This document shows, piece by piece, positions 1-8,024 of a stretch of 49,848 nucleotides of DNA. Where the stretch lies: IMG/VR virus record IMGVR_UViG_3300030104_001410, positions 1 through 49,848 of that record. The stretch is one strand, 5' to 3'. Below the pieces are notes generated by a model that made no database searches, was not told the origin of the DNA, and worked only from the letters and a program-made list of their open reading frames with translations. The stretch is from a virus. Each line of letters begins with the position of its first letter. Position 1 is the first letter of the stretch. The translations under genes were made by a program, and so were the position numbers.

Positions 1-100
1 TATGTTGAGCCTTCAGACTATAATAAAACATTTGTTGGTCATGATGGTTTAACTAGAAAGTTTATTCCAGCAAGATTACAGGATAATCCTTTTCTTGCGG
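1..100. repeat. Terminal direct repeat, left copy
   Basis: Bases 1-100 match 49749-49848 at 99 of 100 positions; only base 99 (G) versus 49847 (A) differs. Both give an Ala codon (GCG/GCA) in terL. The repeat most simply marks a circular or circularly permuted molecule cut open by assembly, not a biological long terminal repeat. Confidence 0.9.
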
Positions 101-828
101 AAGATGGCGAGTATGAGAGAATGTTACTCTCGTTACCAGCAGTACAGCGAAAGCAACTACTAGAAGGTAACTGGGATATTAGTGAAGGTGCAGCCTTTGC
201 TGAGTTTGACCCTGACATCCATGTCATACCACCTTTTGATATTCCTACATGGTGGGAACGTACAAAAGGAATTGATTATGGATATGCTTCGGAAAGCTGT
301 TGTCTTTGGGCAGCAGTAGACCCAGAAGACAAAACTATTATAGTTTATCGAGAACTATATCAGAAAGGTCTTACTGGTGAAGTCTTAGGTGATAGAATAA
401 CTGATTTAGAAATGAATGAAGTTAAATCTATTACTGGAGTTTTAGATACTTCAGCATGGTCAAGAACAGGATATACAGGTCCTACGATTGGTGAAATACT
501 AATTAAGAAAGGACACAAACTCAGAAGAGCTGATAAAAATAGAATAGCTGGTAAAATACAAATACACGAACATTTGCGACAAAATAACGAAACAGGTAGA
601 CCAAGATTGCAAATAACAAGTAGTTGTGTTAACCTTATAAAAGAATTACAAAGTCTACCATTAGCGAGTTCTAATCCAGAGGATGTAGATACTCATTCGG
701 CTGACCATGCTTATGATGCTTTGCGTTATATGATTATGGGTAGACCTAAATTAGACCATCCTTATGATAGGATGTTAAGAATAAAAACATCTGGATATGT
801 ACCTTCAGATGATAAATTTGGATATTAA
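1..828 (+). CDS. terL: Terminase large subunit, C-terminal part (nuclease domain)
   Basis: Second half of the large terminase, the motor that packages DNA into the prohead. The frame is open from base 1 and joins in frame with the partial gene at 48930-49848, giving about 548 residues in total. This part holds the RNase-H-like nuclease: GIDYGYAS carries the first acidic residue, GVLDTSAW the second, and HSADHAYDALRYM is the usual C-terminal motif. The ATPase half is at the other end of the window. The stop overlaps the portal start (TAATG). An ATG at 121 exists but is internal, because the sequence before it is clearly terminase. Family assignment is firm; the packaging mode (headful or defined ends) cannot be read from it. 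Confidence 0.93.
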   Translation, partial: YVEPSDYNKTFVGHDGLTRKFIPARLQDNPFLAEDGEYERMLLSLPAVQRKQLLEGNWDISEGAAFAEFDPDIHVIPPFDIPTWWERTKGIDYGYASESCCLWAAVDPEDKTIIVYRELYQKGLTGEVLGDRITDLEMNEVKSITGVLDTSAWSRTGYTGPTIGEILIKKGHKLRRADKNRIAGKIQIHEHLRQNNETGRPRLQITSSCVNLIKELQSLPLASSNPEDVDTHSADHAYDALRYMIMGRPKLDHPYDRMLRIKTSGYVPSDDKFGY

Positions 829-3056
829 TGGCAGACAACAATAATACATTTTTAAATGCAGATAATATCTACGAAGAAGTAGAGGGCGAAGCTGGTAAAA
901 CTTTAAATCTAGAAGAAGACCAACGTATGAATTTAGTTGGTACTATTATAGATAGATTTGCTAAAGCAGAAGATGCTCGTAGGTCTGATGAAAATCGTTG
1001 GCTAAAAGCTTATGAAAATTATCGTGGACTTTATGGTAAAAGTATAAAGTTTAGAGAATCTGAAAAATCTAGAGTATTTGTTAAAATAACTAAAACAAAA
1101 GTATTAGCTGCTTTTGGACAATTAGTAGATGTTATTTTTGGTACAGGTAAATTTCCTATAGGTATTGCAGAAACTAAATTACCAGAAGGCGATAAAGAAG
1201 ATGCTTTTTTAGATGTTAATAATCCTAATCCATCTATAGAGTCTGGTAACATGCCCGATAATATAGGTAATAGATTAGAAGATGAACCTGTTGAAAGTAT
1301 TTATTCTTATGGTTATGAAGGAGACGGTAAGACTTTAAAACCCGGTGCTACTCTTGGTACTGGTATGTTTGAAAAAAGTATAGAAGAATTAGCAGATGAA
1401 GCTGGTATTTTAAAAGAAGGTTTAACACCTGACCCATCTATTATGGAAATATCTCCAGCACAAAGAGCTGCGAGAAGAATGGAAAAGTTAATCCATGACC
1501 AAATAGAAGAATCTAATGGTTCTTCAGAAATAAGAAATGCACTATTAGAATCTGCATTACTTGGTACAGGAATTGTTAAAGGTCCATTTAATTTTAATAA
1601 AACTTTAAATAGATGGACTTATGGTGAAGAAGGAGAAAGAAAATTTAATCCTCTTGAAGTTAGAGTACCAAGAATAGAATTTGTAAGCTGTTGGGATTTT
1701 TATCCAGACCCTGCAGCAACTAATATAGAAGAATGTGAATATGTAATACATAGACATAAAATGAATCGTAGTCAATTAAGGCAGTTAAGAAATATGCCTT
1801 TCTTTGATAAAGAAGCAATTAGAGAATGTTTAAGACTAGGAGCTAACTACGAAGAAAAAAGTTTTGAAGCTCAACTAAAAGATGATGCTACTGTTGATGA
1901 AGAATACTCTTCAAACTTTGAAGTCCTTGAATACTGGGGTATTATGGATGCAGAGTATGCTAGAGAAGTTGGTATTGATTTACCTGACAGTGTAGATGAT
2001 TTAGATGAAATACAAATTAATGCATGGGTATGTGGTAGTAAATTATTACGAGCAGTAATAAATCCATTTACACCTTATCGTATACCTTACAATGCATTTC
2101 CTTATGAAAGAAATCCCTATAACTTTTTTGGTATAGGTGTAGCTGAGAATATGGATGATTCTCAACAAATTATGAATGGTCATGCTCGGATGGCTGTAGA
2201 TAATTTAGCACTTGCTGGTTCGTTAGTATTTGATGTTGATGAATCAGCTCTTGTTGGTGGACAAAACATGGAAGTTTATCCGGGTAAGATATTTAGAAGA
2301 CAAGCAGGAGTACCGGGTCAGTCTATATATGGCTTAAAGTTTCCTAACACTGCACCAGAAAACATGATGATGTTTGATAGGTTTAGACAGTTAGCAGATG
2401 AACAAACAGGTATTCCTAGTTACTCACATGGACAGACAGGAGTACAAAGTATGACTCGAACTGCTTCTGGTATGTCAATGTTACTAGGAGCTGCTAGTTT
2501 AAATATTAAAACAGTTATTAAAAATCTTGATGACTTTTTATTAAAACCACTGGGGGAATCTTACTTTCAATGGAACATGCAGTTCTTTGAAGGGGAAGTA
2601 GATGTGGTAGGTGATTTAGAAGTTAAAGCAACTGGTACAAATAGTTTGATGCAGAAAGAAGTTAGAAGTCAAAGACTTACAATGTTCTTACAAACTGCAC
2701 AAAATCCAACTATTGCACCGTTTGTTAAAATATCTAAATTGGTTAGTGAACTTGCCTATAGCTTAGACTTAGACCCTGATGAAATATTAAATGACCCAGA
2801 AGAAGCAGCTATGATGGCACAAATTATAGGAATGCAAAATGCTGGACAAAACACAGGCGAGGAAGCTCAACCCGGTAGTGAACAACCCACAGGTATGGGA
2901 AGTGCTAGTGGAGTACCTCAAGGAACGCAAAATGTTGGAGTTACAGGCACTGGCGGTGGCAACATCGGAATTGGAAATGTTCCGGTTGCAGGGGAAGATA
3001 GCTTCTCTGGTACACTTAGAGGCTCTGCCCCAACAGGTCAAGGAAGCTCTGAATAG
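828..3056 (+). CDS. Portal protein (head-tail connector)
   Basis: At 742 residues it is of P22-portal size and follows terL directly with a one-base TAATG overlap, the standard place for a portal gene. The portal dodecamer is the channel through which DNA enters and leaves the head. An acidic N-terminus is followed by a large mixed alpha/beta core; the segment around HARMAVDNLALAGSLVFDVD is typical of the portal body. The last ~85 residues are Gly/Ser/Thr/Gln-rich and low in complexity. That tail is exactly where a second gene (2839-3069) overlaps in another frame. Role rests on size, position and general resemblance. Confidence 0.85.
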   Translation: MADNNNTFLNADNIYEEVEGEAGKTLNLEEDQRMNLVGTIIDRFAKAEDARRSDENRWLKAYENYRGLYGKSIKFRESEKSRVFVKITKTKVLAAFGQLVDVIFGTGKFPIGIAETKLPEGDKEDAFLDVNNPNPSIESGNMPDNIGNRLEDEPVESIYSYGYEGDGKTLKPGATLGTGMFEKSIEELADEAGILKEGLTPDPSIMEISPAQRAARRMEKLIHDQIEESNGSSEIRNALLESALLGTGIVKGPFNFNKTLNRWTYGEEGERKFNPLEVRVPRIEFVSCWDFYPDPAATNIEECEYVIHRHKMNRSQLRQLRNMPFFDKEAIRECLRLGANYEEKSFEAQLKDDATVDEEYSSNFEVLEYWGIMDAEYAREVGIDLPDSVDDLDEIQINAWVCGSKLLRAVINPFTPYRIPYNAFPYERNPYNFFGIGVAENMDDSQQIMNGHARMAVDNLALAGSLVFDVDESALVGGQNMEVYPGKIFRRQAGVPGQSIYGLKFPNTAPENMMMFDRFRQLADEQTGIPSYSHGQTGVQSMTRTASGMSMLLGAASLNIKTVIKNLDDFLLKPLGESYFQWNMQFFEGEVDVVGDLEVKATGTNSLMQKEVRSQRLTMFLQTAQNPTIAPFVKISKLVSELAYSLDLDPDEILNDPEEAAMMAQIIGMQNAGQNTGEEAQPGSEQPTGMGSASGVPQGTQNVGVTGTGGGNIGIGNVPVAGEDSFSGTLRGSAPTGQGSSE

Positions 3057-3069
3057 AATAGAGGAATAA
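2839..3069 (+). CDS. Small conserved-type protein overlapping the portal gene out of frame
   Basis: 76 residues, read in the +1 frame relative to the portal, sharing 218 bp with its 3' end and stopping just before the next gene. It does not look like a shadow: it has an ordered amphipathic pattern (NPQVWEVLVEYLKERK, then EMFRLQGKIASLVHLEALP) that resembles small proteins coded after the portal in many phages, with a WxxLxxYL helix and a QGxxxxLxxL helix. AGGA lies about 9 nt before the ATG. The portal's own sequence is low in complexity here, consistent with constraint from the second frame. Function unknown; perhaps a connector accessory. Confidence 0.7.
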   Translation: MLDKTQARKLNPVVNNPQVWEVLVEYLKERKMLELQALAVATSELEMFRLQGKIASLVHLEALPQQVKEALNRIEE

Positions 3070-3071
3070 AT

Positions 3072-4643
3072 ATGGCTAAAAGAAAAATAACAAAACCTGC
3101 ACTTTTACAAAAAGGAAAGAGAAATACTTTTCAAGATAAAATGGACCGTTTAATTGGACAAAGCCCATTTGAAGAAAGAAACGAGTTAAGAAGTCAATTA
3201 CAAGATGAAACTTTTTTAAAAGTTATAGGCAAAGAAAAAGAAAAAGAATTGCAAAATCGTTTAAATAAATTATTAAATCGTGATTTTATAATGTCTGAAA
3301 ATAAAGAATATTTAAGTAAAAGACAAGATTATCTCGATAAATTTAAATTTGAAACAGAAAGAGATGCATTAAGACGACAAGGTGAAACTATTCAAAAGTT
3401 AAATGAATATGACATACATAAATTAAAAAGACAAAATAAACAAGACGGTGGTTTACTTTCAGACGACAGAGAAAAGTTTGTATTTGGTGCGAGTGCATTA
3501 GCTAAAATGATAAATAATTTAATTAGAAAATCTCCTAAAAATAAAGATAAACTTATAGGTATTTCTCCAAAAGATTTAAAAAATCTTTCTTCTGCAGACT
3601 TAGATGCAATACGAAAAGAAACTACTGATATTATTAGAGAATATAAAACTGACCCAAGTCCAAATGCTAGAAGTAACCAGAGATTAGAAGAATTAAATTT
3701 TATAGAAGATTTTTTTGAAGATATAGAAGTAGAACAGTATTTAAGAGAAAACCCTACAGTTAAAAAAGCTGATGCATTAGAACAAATTCGTTTTCGTAAT
3801 GCTGAACAAGAAGCTGAAGATTTAGGCATTGAAGCTGCTGAAATAGCAATGGAAAAAGCAGAAAGAGCTAAAAAACAAGATGGTGGTTTATTAAATCCTG
3901 AAAAAGCTGATTTAGATAATGATGGTGAACTATCGTCTTATGAAGAAGCTAGGGGTAAAGCTATTGAAGAAAACATGCGAGAACAAAAACAAGTAGGTGG
4001 CATGATGCTGGATGACCAAATGGCAGACATGATGGAAGAAGAAGAAAATGAAATGCCTATGGATAATCAAATGGCAGATATGATGCCAGAAGAAAAAACA
4101 GAAGAACAAAAAGCTATTGAAGAAGCACAAGCTTCAGATGAAAAAATGGAAGATAATTATGTAGACTTTTTAATAGATGAAGCATTAAGCGATGATGAAG
4201 AAACAATGCTTATGCAAGAATTACAAGCAAATCCACAACTTAGTATGTTGTTTGATAAAGTTATGGAAGTTGCAATGGAATTTTCAGGCTCAGGACCTGT
4301 TGAAGGTCCGGGGTCAGAAGTCTCCGACAGTATACCCGCAAGGCTATCTGACGGTGAATTTGTCTTTACTGCTAAGTCAGTAGATGTTATCGGAGCAGAC
4401 AATTTAATGTCTATAATGAAACAAGCTGAAGCTCAAGCAGACCAAAGACAAATAGCTCAAGACGGTGGGCTAATGGAAGAAGAAAATACTGTTATGCCGG
4501 TTGAACAACAACCAGTTAGACAGGATATTCGAGTTACTAAAGAAACAGTTGGTTCTCAAGCAAGTATGCAAGAAGAAGACGATTTAGTTGGTGATGAGAT
4601 TAAAAAATCTATGCTTTCCGGCAGACCACATGTTAGAAGCTAG
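3072..4643 (+). CDS. Virion-associated protein with QDGGL repeats and an EF-hand-like loop
   Basis: 523 residues, charged and largely helical, between portal and scaffold. The short motif (K/Q)QDGGL(L/M) recurs (about residues 124, 269 and near the C-terminus, with a variant QVGGMM near 308). Residues 280-291 (DLDNDGELSSYE) fit the calcium-binding EF-hand loop at every ligand position. Near the C-terminus, RLSDGEFVFTAKSVDVIGA is a motif I recognise from marine phage head-region proteins. Function unproven; head assembly, a minor capsid role or a scaffold partner are possible. It begins 3 nt after the previous stop. Confidence 0.75.
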   Translation: MAKRKITKPALLQKGKRNTFQDKMDRLIGQSPFEERNELRSQLQDETFLKVIGKEKEKELQNRLNKLLNRDFIMSENKEYLSKRQDYLDKFKFETERDALRRQGETIQKLNEYDIHKLKRQNKQDGGLLSDDREKFVFGASALAKMINNLIRKSPKNKDKLIGISPKDLKNLSSADLDAIRKETTDIIREYKTDPSPNARSNQRLEELNFIEDFFEDIEVEQYLRENPTVKKADALEQIRFRNAEQEAEDLGIEAAEIAMEKAERAKKQDGGLLNPEKADLDNDGELSSYEEARGKAIEENMREQKQVGGMMLDDQMADMMEEEENEMPMDNQMADMMPEEKTEEQKAIEEAQASDEKMEDNYVDFLIDEALSDDEETMLMQELQANPQLSMLFDKVMEVAMEFSGSGPVEGPGSEVSDSIPARLSDGEFVFTAKSVDVIGADNLMSIMKQAEAQADQRQIAQDGGLMEEENTVMPVEQQPVRQDIRVTKETVGSQASMQEEDDLVGDEIKKSMLSGRPHVRS

Positions 4644-4770
4644 GCGATAAAGCTACCCTGTTTACAGGCACTTTATCTTATTTAAACTGAAAGGCGACCT
4701 TTACAAGACAAGCCCTGCAAGTGCACACGCAGCTACCTTGTTAAACGAAGCCCTGAGTAGGAGTACAAAA
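4644..4770 (+). promoter_or_regulatory. Structured leader before the scaffold gene
   Basis: This 127-nt spacer in an otherwise tightly packed operon holds two hairpins. GATAAAG (4646-4652) pairs with CTTTATC (4671-4677), enclosing CCTGT/ACAGG (4657-4661/4664-4668). AAAGG (4690-4694) pairs with CCTTT (4698-4702). AAGCCCTG and a GCTACC-TGTT block are each present twice. A frame open into the scaffold gene exists from the TTG at 4738, but the ATG at 4771 has a good GGAG. It may set scaffold expression or mRNA stability; no promoter is evident. Confidence 0.4.
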
Positions 4771-5652
4771 ATGACAGAAGAAGTCAAAAATGAGGAACAG
4801 CCAAATCCTTATAATTTAAAAAAATCTTGGCACGAAGGAACTGATAAACCTTTTCAATCAGCAGACCAGCTTTACTTTGAAGAGCCATCTGAAAAAAATA
4901 AATTATTTAAATCAGGTGATGTTAATGAAGCAGAGCAGGTTGGTAATGTTGAAGTAGATAATTTGGAAGCTAAGGATAGTCCTTATAAAAAACCAGACTA
5001 CAAAAAGCGTTACGATGATTTAAAAAAACATTATGATAGTAAACTTAATGAGTTTAAAAACAGAGAGCAAGAGCTTTTAGATGAAGCAGCTAGTAATAGA
5101 CCAGCTTATCAAGCTCCTAAAACTGAAGAAGAACTTGAACAGTTTAAAACAAAATATCCTGATGTTTTTGAGGTTGTGGAAACAGTAGCTCATATGCAAA
5201 GCGAATCTAAGGCAAAAGTTCTAGAAGAACGTCTTAGTCAACTCCAAGAACGTGAAGCTCAAATGTTAAAACAATCTGCAGAAGAAAGGTTAATGGAAAA
5301 ACATCCTGACTTTGATGAAATCAGAAACAGTGATGACTTTCATTCATGGGCAAAAGAGCAGCCCCAGTCTATACAAGATTGGATTTATAGTAACTCTGAT
5401 AACCCTGATTTAGCTAGTCGTGCGTTGGATTTATTTAAAAAAGACTTAGGAATAGAAGCTGGTCCAAGAAAGACAACTTCTAAAAAGACTAAATCTGCTG
5501 CTGATATGGTATCTACTAAAACAACAAGTGTAGAACCTAAAAGCGAAAAGATATGGTCTGAAAAGGAGATTGCTGCAATGAGTATGGCTGAGTTTGATAA
5601 ACACGAAAGTGAAATCAGCGAAGCAATGCAACAAGGCAGAATCACAAAATAA
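4771..5652 (+). CDS. Capsid scaffold protein
   Basis: 293 residues from the ATG at 4771, which follows GGAG by about 7 nt; a longer form from a TTG at 4738 is less likely. The protein is acidic and Lys/Glu/Gln-rich with strong helical propensity and predicted coiled coil over roughly residues 80-190, a typical scaffold composition, and it lies directly upstream of the major capsid gene. The C-terminus (EIAAMSMAEFDKHESEISEA) resembles scaffold tails that contact coat protein. Scaffold would fill the prohead and leave before packaging. Assignment rests on composition and position. Confidence 0.75.
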   Translation: MTEEVKNEEQPNPYNLKKSWHEGTDKPFQSADQLYFEEPSEKNKLFKSGDVNEAEQVGNVEVDNLEAKDSPYKKPDYKKRYDDLKKHYDSKLNEFKNREQELLDEAASNRPAYQAPKTEEELEQFKTKYPDVFEVVETVAHMQSESKAKVLEERLSQLQEREAQMLKQSAEERLMEKHPDFDEIRNSDDFHSWAKEQPQSIQDWIYSNSDNPDLASRALDLFKKDLGIEAGPRKTTSKKTKSAADMVSTKTTSVEPKSEKIWSEKEIAAMSMAEFDKHESEISEAMQQGRITK

Positions 5653-5677
5653 ACTATAAATACACAGGAGTATTATT

Positions 5678-6661
5678 ATGGCTCAATTTTTTGAACCGTC
5701 AACTGATACTAATGCAAACTTTGCAAACTCTGTAAGTGGACAAACTAATAGTTTCTTTTTACCTTCGATTTACTCTAAAAAGGTTTTAAACTTTTTCAGA
5801 AAAGCATCGGTGGTTGAAGCTATTACTAACACCGACTATGCCGGTGAAATATCTGCTTTCGGAGATTCTGTAAAGATTATCAAAGAACCTGTAATCTCTG
5901 TATCGGATTACACTAGGGGTTCTGATACTACTGCTACTAAACTAACTGACCAAGAGTTAACTTTAGTTGTAGATAGTGCAAAGGCTTTCAAATTCATCGT
6001 AGATGATATTGAAACTAATATGTCACACGTTAACTTCAAAGAAGTAGCAACTTCTTCTGCAGCTTACGCATTAAGAGATTCTTATGATGCTGCAGTAATT
6101 GCTAGTATGTTCTCTGGAGTGTCTACATCTTCACCTGACCACGTTTTAGGTGCGGATGCTTCTGCTGCCACTCAAACTATGGCACAGCACCAAGGTGGCT
6201 CTAACTCTATCGACCTTACAGGTTCTGATGGTACTGGAGCTGACCCTCTTGACGTAATGGCATTTATGGCTAAATTGCTAGATGAGCAAAGTGTTCCTGA
6301 AGAAGGAAGATGGTTCGTTGCACCACCTTCGTTCTACAATGAACTTTCTCAATCTGGTTCTAAGTTAATGTCTGTAGACTTTAACGCAGGTCAAGGCTCT
6401 ATAAGAAATGGTCTTGTATCTAGTGGTAAACTAAGAGGATTTGACATGTACAAATCTAATAATGTTGCTGCTGCTAGTACAGCTTCCGGCAAAATTCTTG
6501 CTGGTCACATTTCTTCTACTGCAACTGCTCAAACTATCATCTCAACTGAGGTTCTTAGAGACCCTAGTTCTTTTGGTGATATTGTTAGAGGACTGCACGT
6601 ATACGGAGCTAAGGTCCTTAGACCAGAAGCTTTAGTATCTGCTTTTTACGCAATAGACTAA
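5678..6661 (+). CDS. Major capsid protein
   Basis: 327 residues, preceded by a strong AGGAG and followed at once by a strong terminator, the usual signature of the most highly made virion protein. The N-terminal pattern (SIYSKKVLNFFRKASVVEAI) and the GDSVKI segment fit HK97-fold coat proteins of podoviruses. The later stretch EEGRWFVAPPSFYNEL resembles the central coat domain. Codons are less A+T biased than in neighbours (many C- and G-ending codons), as expected for high expression. The absolute assignment to a coat family would need a structure or profile search. Confidence 0.88.
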   Translation: MAQFFEPSTDTNANFANSVSGQTNSFFLPSIYSKKVLNFFRKASVVEAITNTDYAGEISAFGDSVKIIKEPVISVSDYTRGSDTTATKLTDQELTLVVDSAKAFKFIVDDIETNMSHVNFKEVATSSAAYALRDSYDAAVIASMFSGVSTSSPDHVLGADASAATQTMAQHQGGSNSIDLTGSDGTGADPLDVMAFMAKLLDEQSVPEEGRWFVAPPSFYNELSQSGSKLMSVDFNAGQGSIRNGLVSSGKLRGFDMYKSNNVAAASTASGKILAGHISSTATAQTIISTEVLRDPSSFGDIVRGLHVYGAKVLRPEALVSAFYAID

Positions 6662-6669
6662 ATATAATT

Positions 6670-6696
6670 GGGGGAGTCTTCGGACTCCTCCTTTTT
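6670..6696 (+). terminator. Rho-independent terminator after the capsid gene
   Basis: A 9-bp stem GGGGGAGTC/GACTCCTCC (one G.U pair) closed by a TTCG tetraloop and followed by TTTTT. It probably works as a partial terminator, since the tail genes continue downstream with no obvious new promoter. Confidence 0.93.
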
Positions 6697-6707
6697 AGGA
6701 GAACAAT

Positions 6708-6824
6708 ATGGAAAACAAAATTATGTATTACGAAACTATTCATCAGAAAGAAGAAAAGTGTTCTGAGATGGTAGGACATAACACAATGAAATTTGAATAC
6801 GAAGAAAATAAAGGGGAAAAATAA
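6708..6824 (+). CDS. Small acidic hypothetical protein
   Basis: 38 residues (start MENKIMYYET), beginning 11 nt after the terminator T-run, with AGGAGAAC ahead of the ATG. It ends in a TAATG overlap with the next gene, which supports real translation. No domain recognised. Confidence 0.6.
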   Translation: MENKIMYYETIHQKEEKCSEMVGHNTMKFEYEENKGEK

Positions 6825-6979
6825 TGCCGGGTATGATGAAAAAAAAGAAAGACATGAGAATGTCTTACATGGAAGGTAAAGAAGTTAAAAGAAAAAAAAT
6901 GCGTATGGGAACTAGATATGGCATGTCTGATGGTGGACCTGCTGTAAAAGCATCTATGCAAACTCAAAAACCTAATTAA
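6824..6979 (+). CDS. Small Met/Lys-rich hypothetical protein
   Basis: 51 residues, very basic and rich in methionine (about one in five), with a MSDGGPAVKASMQ tail. It overlaps the preceding stop by one base and GGGGAAAA serves as ribosome binding site. The GG motif recalls short motifs in other structural proteins of this phage. Function unknown. Confidence 0.6.
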   Translation: MPGMMKKKKDMRMSYMEGKEVKRKKMRMGTRYGMSDGGPAVKASMQTQKPN

Positions 6980-6994
6980 TAAACGGAGTAAACT

Positions 6995-7252
6995 ATGCCA
7001 AGTGGACCGGGAACATATGGAAGTAAAAGAGGTAGACCTGCTAAAAAGACTACTAATAAAAAAACTTCTAAGAAAAAAATTATGGTAAAAGGTGCTAATG
7101 TTACAGCTCTTACTAAAAGACAACAAGATGTTATGAAAAAGCACTCTAAACATCATACTGGAAAACATATGAAATCTATGACTGCTATGATGAAAAAAGG
7201 TAAAACTTTTACTCAAGCACATAAAGCAGCACAAAAAAAAGTAGGAACGTAG
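6995..7252 (+). CDS. Small basic head-region protein
   Basis: 85 residues, about one third Lys/Arg/His. The N-terminus MPSGPGTYGSKRGRPAKK is of a kind seen repeatedly in marine phage genomes next to capsid genes. ACGGAG precedes the ATG. It may bind DNA or be a minor head component; no enzymatic motif is visible. Confidence 0.7.
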   Translation: MPSGPGTYGSKRGRPAKKTTNKKTSKKKIMVKGANVTALTKRQQDVMKKHSKHHTGKHMKSMTAMMKKGKTFTQAHKAAQKKVGT

Positions 7253-7253
7253 T

Positions 7254-8021
7254 ATGGCTACAACATATCTTGATTTAACTAATGAAATACTTAGGGAACT
7301 AAATGAAGTTCCACTAACTTCTAGCAACTTTTCAAGTGCTGTAGGTTTTCAACAGTTTGTTAAAGATTCTATAAATAAAGCTATTTTTGATATAGCAAAT
7401 CAAGAACCACAATTACCGTTTTTTTCTGCAGGAGTAAGTGGAGCAACTGACCCGTTTTACGGAAACACAACAGTTGCTACAGTAGCTGGACAAAGATGGT
7501 ACACTTTAAAAGATGGTAGCTCTAGTATAACTACAGATTTTGCATCTATTGATTGGGATGATTTTTATATTACCACAATCAATGTTTCTGGTGAGTCAGC
7601 TCCGTTTGTTTCAGAAGGATTAAAACATATTAATCTTGAAGAATGGCGAAGATTTTTAAGAGACCCAGAAAATTCTGACGATGCCAATACTCAAGCTTAT
7701 GGTGAGCCTAAATATGTATTTAAATCTCCAGACAGTAGAAAGTTTGGATTAAGCCCAATACCAGATAAAGTTTATAATATACACTTTTATGCTTTTAATA
7801 GACCAACAGCATTAAGTGCACATGGAGATGAAATAGTTTTTCCAGAACAATACAGTAATGTAATTACATCTAGAGTTAGATACTATGTTTGGCAGTTTAA
7901 AGAAAGCCCACAACAAGCTGCTTTTGCATTAGAAGATTATAAAAAATCATTAAAATATATGAAATCTAATTTAATTAATCCTACTCCAAGAGCTATGGTA
8001 GACGATAGACTTTATTATTAA
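7254..8021 (+). CDS. Tail tubular protein A / head-tail adaptor
   Basis: 255 residues starting ATTYLDLTNEILRELNEV, a pattern typical of the helical adaptor ring that sits under the portal (T7 gp11-like, P22 gp4-like). Starts 1 nt after the previous stop. The position between capsid and the nozzle-like protein agrees. The central YVFKSPDSRKFGLSPIPDK segment is the beta part seen in T7-type tubular proteins. Assignment by pattern and order. Confidence 0.78.
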   Translation: MATTYLDLTNEILRELNEVPLTSSNFSSAVGFQQFVKDSINKAIFDIANQEPQLPFFSAGVSGATDPFYGNTTVATVAGQRWYTLKDGSSSITTDFASIDWDDFYITTINVSGESAPFVSEGLKHINLEEWRRFLRDPENSDDANTQAYGEPKYVFKSPDSRKFGLSPIPDKVYNIHFYAFNRPTALSAHGDEIVFPEQYSNVITSRVRYYVWQFKESPQQAAFALEDYKKSLKYMKSNLINPTPRAMVDDRLYY

Positions 8022-8024
8022 TTT

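Noticed and set aside
6743-7327. 194-codon frame on the minus strand
   Set aside because: Antisense to small Lys/Met-rich genes; Ser/Phe/His composition is a mirror of A-rich coding DNA.
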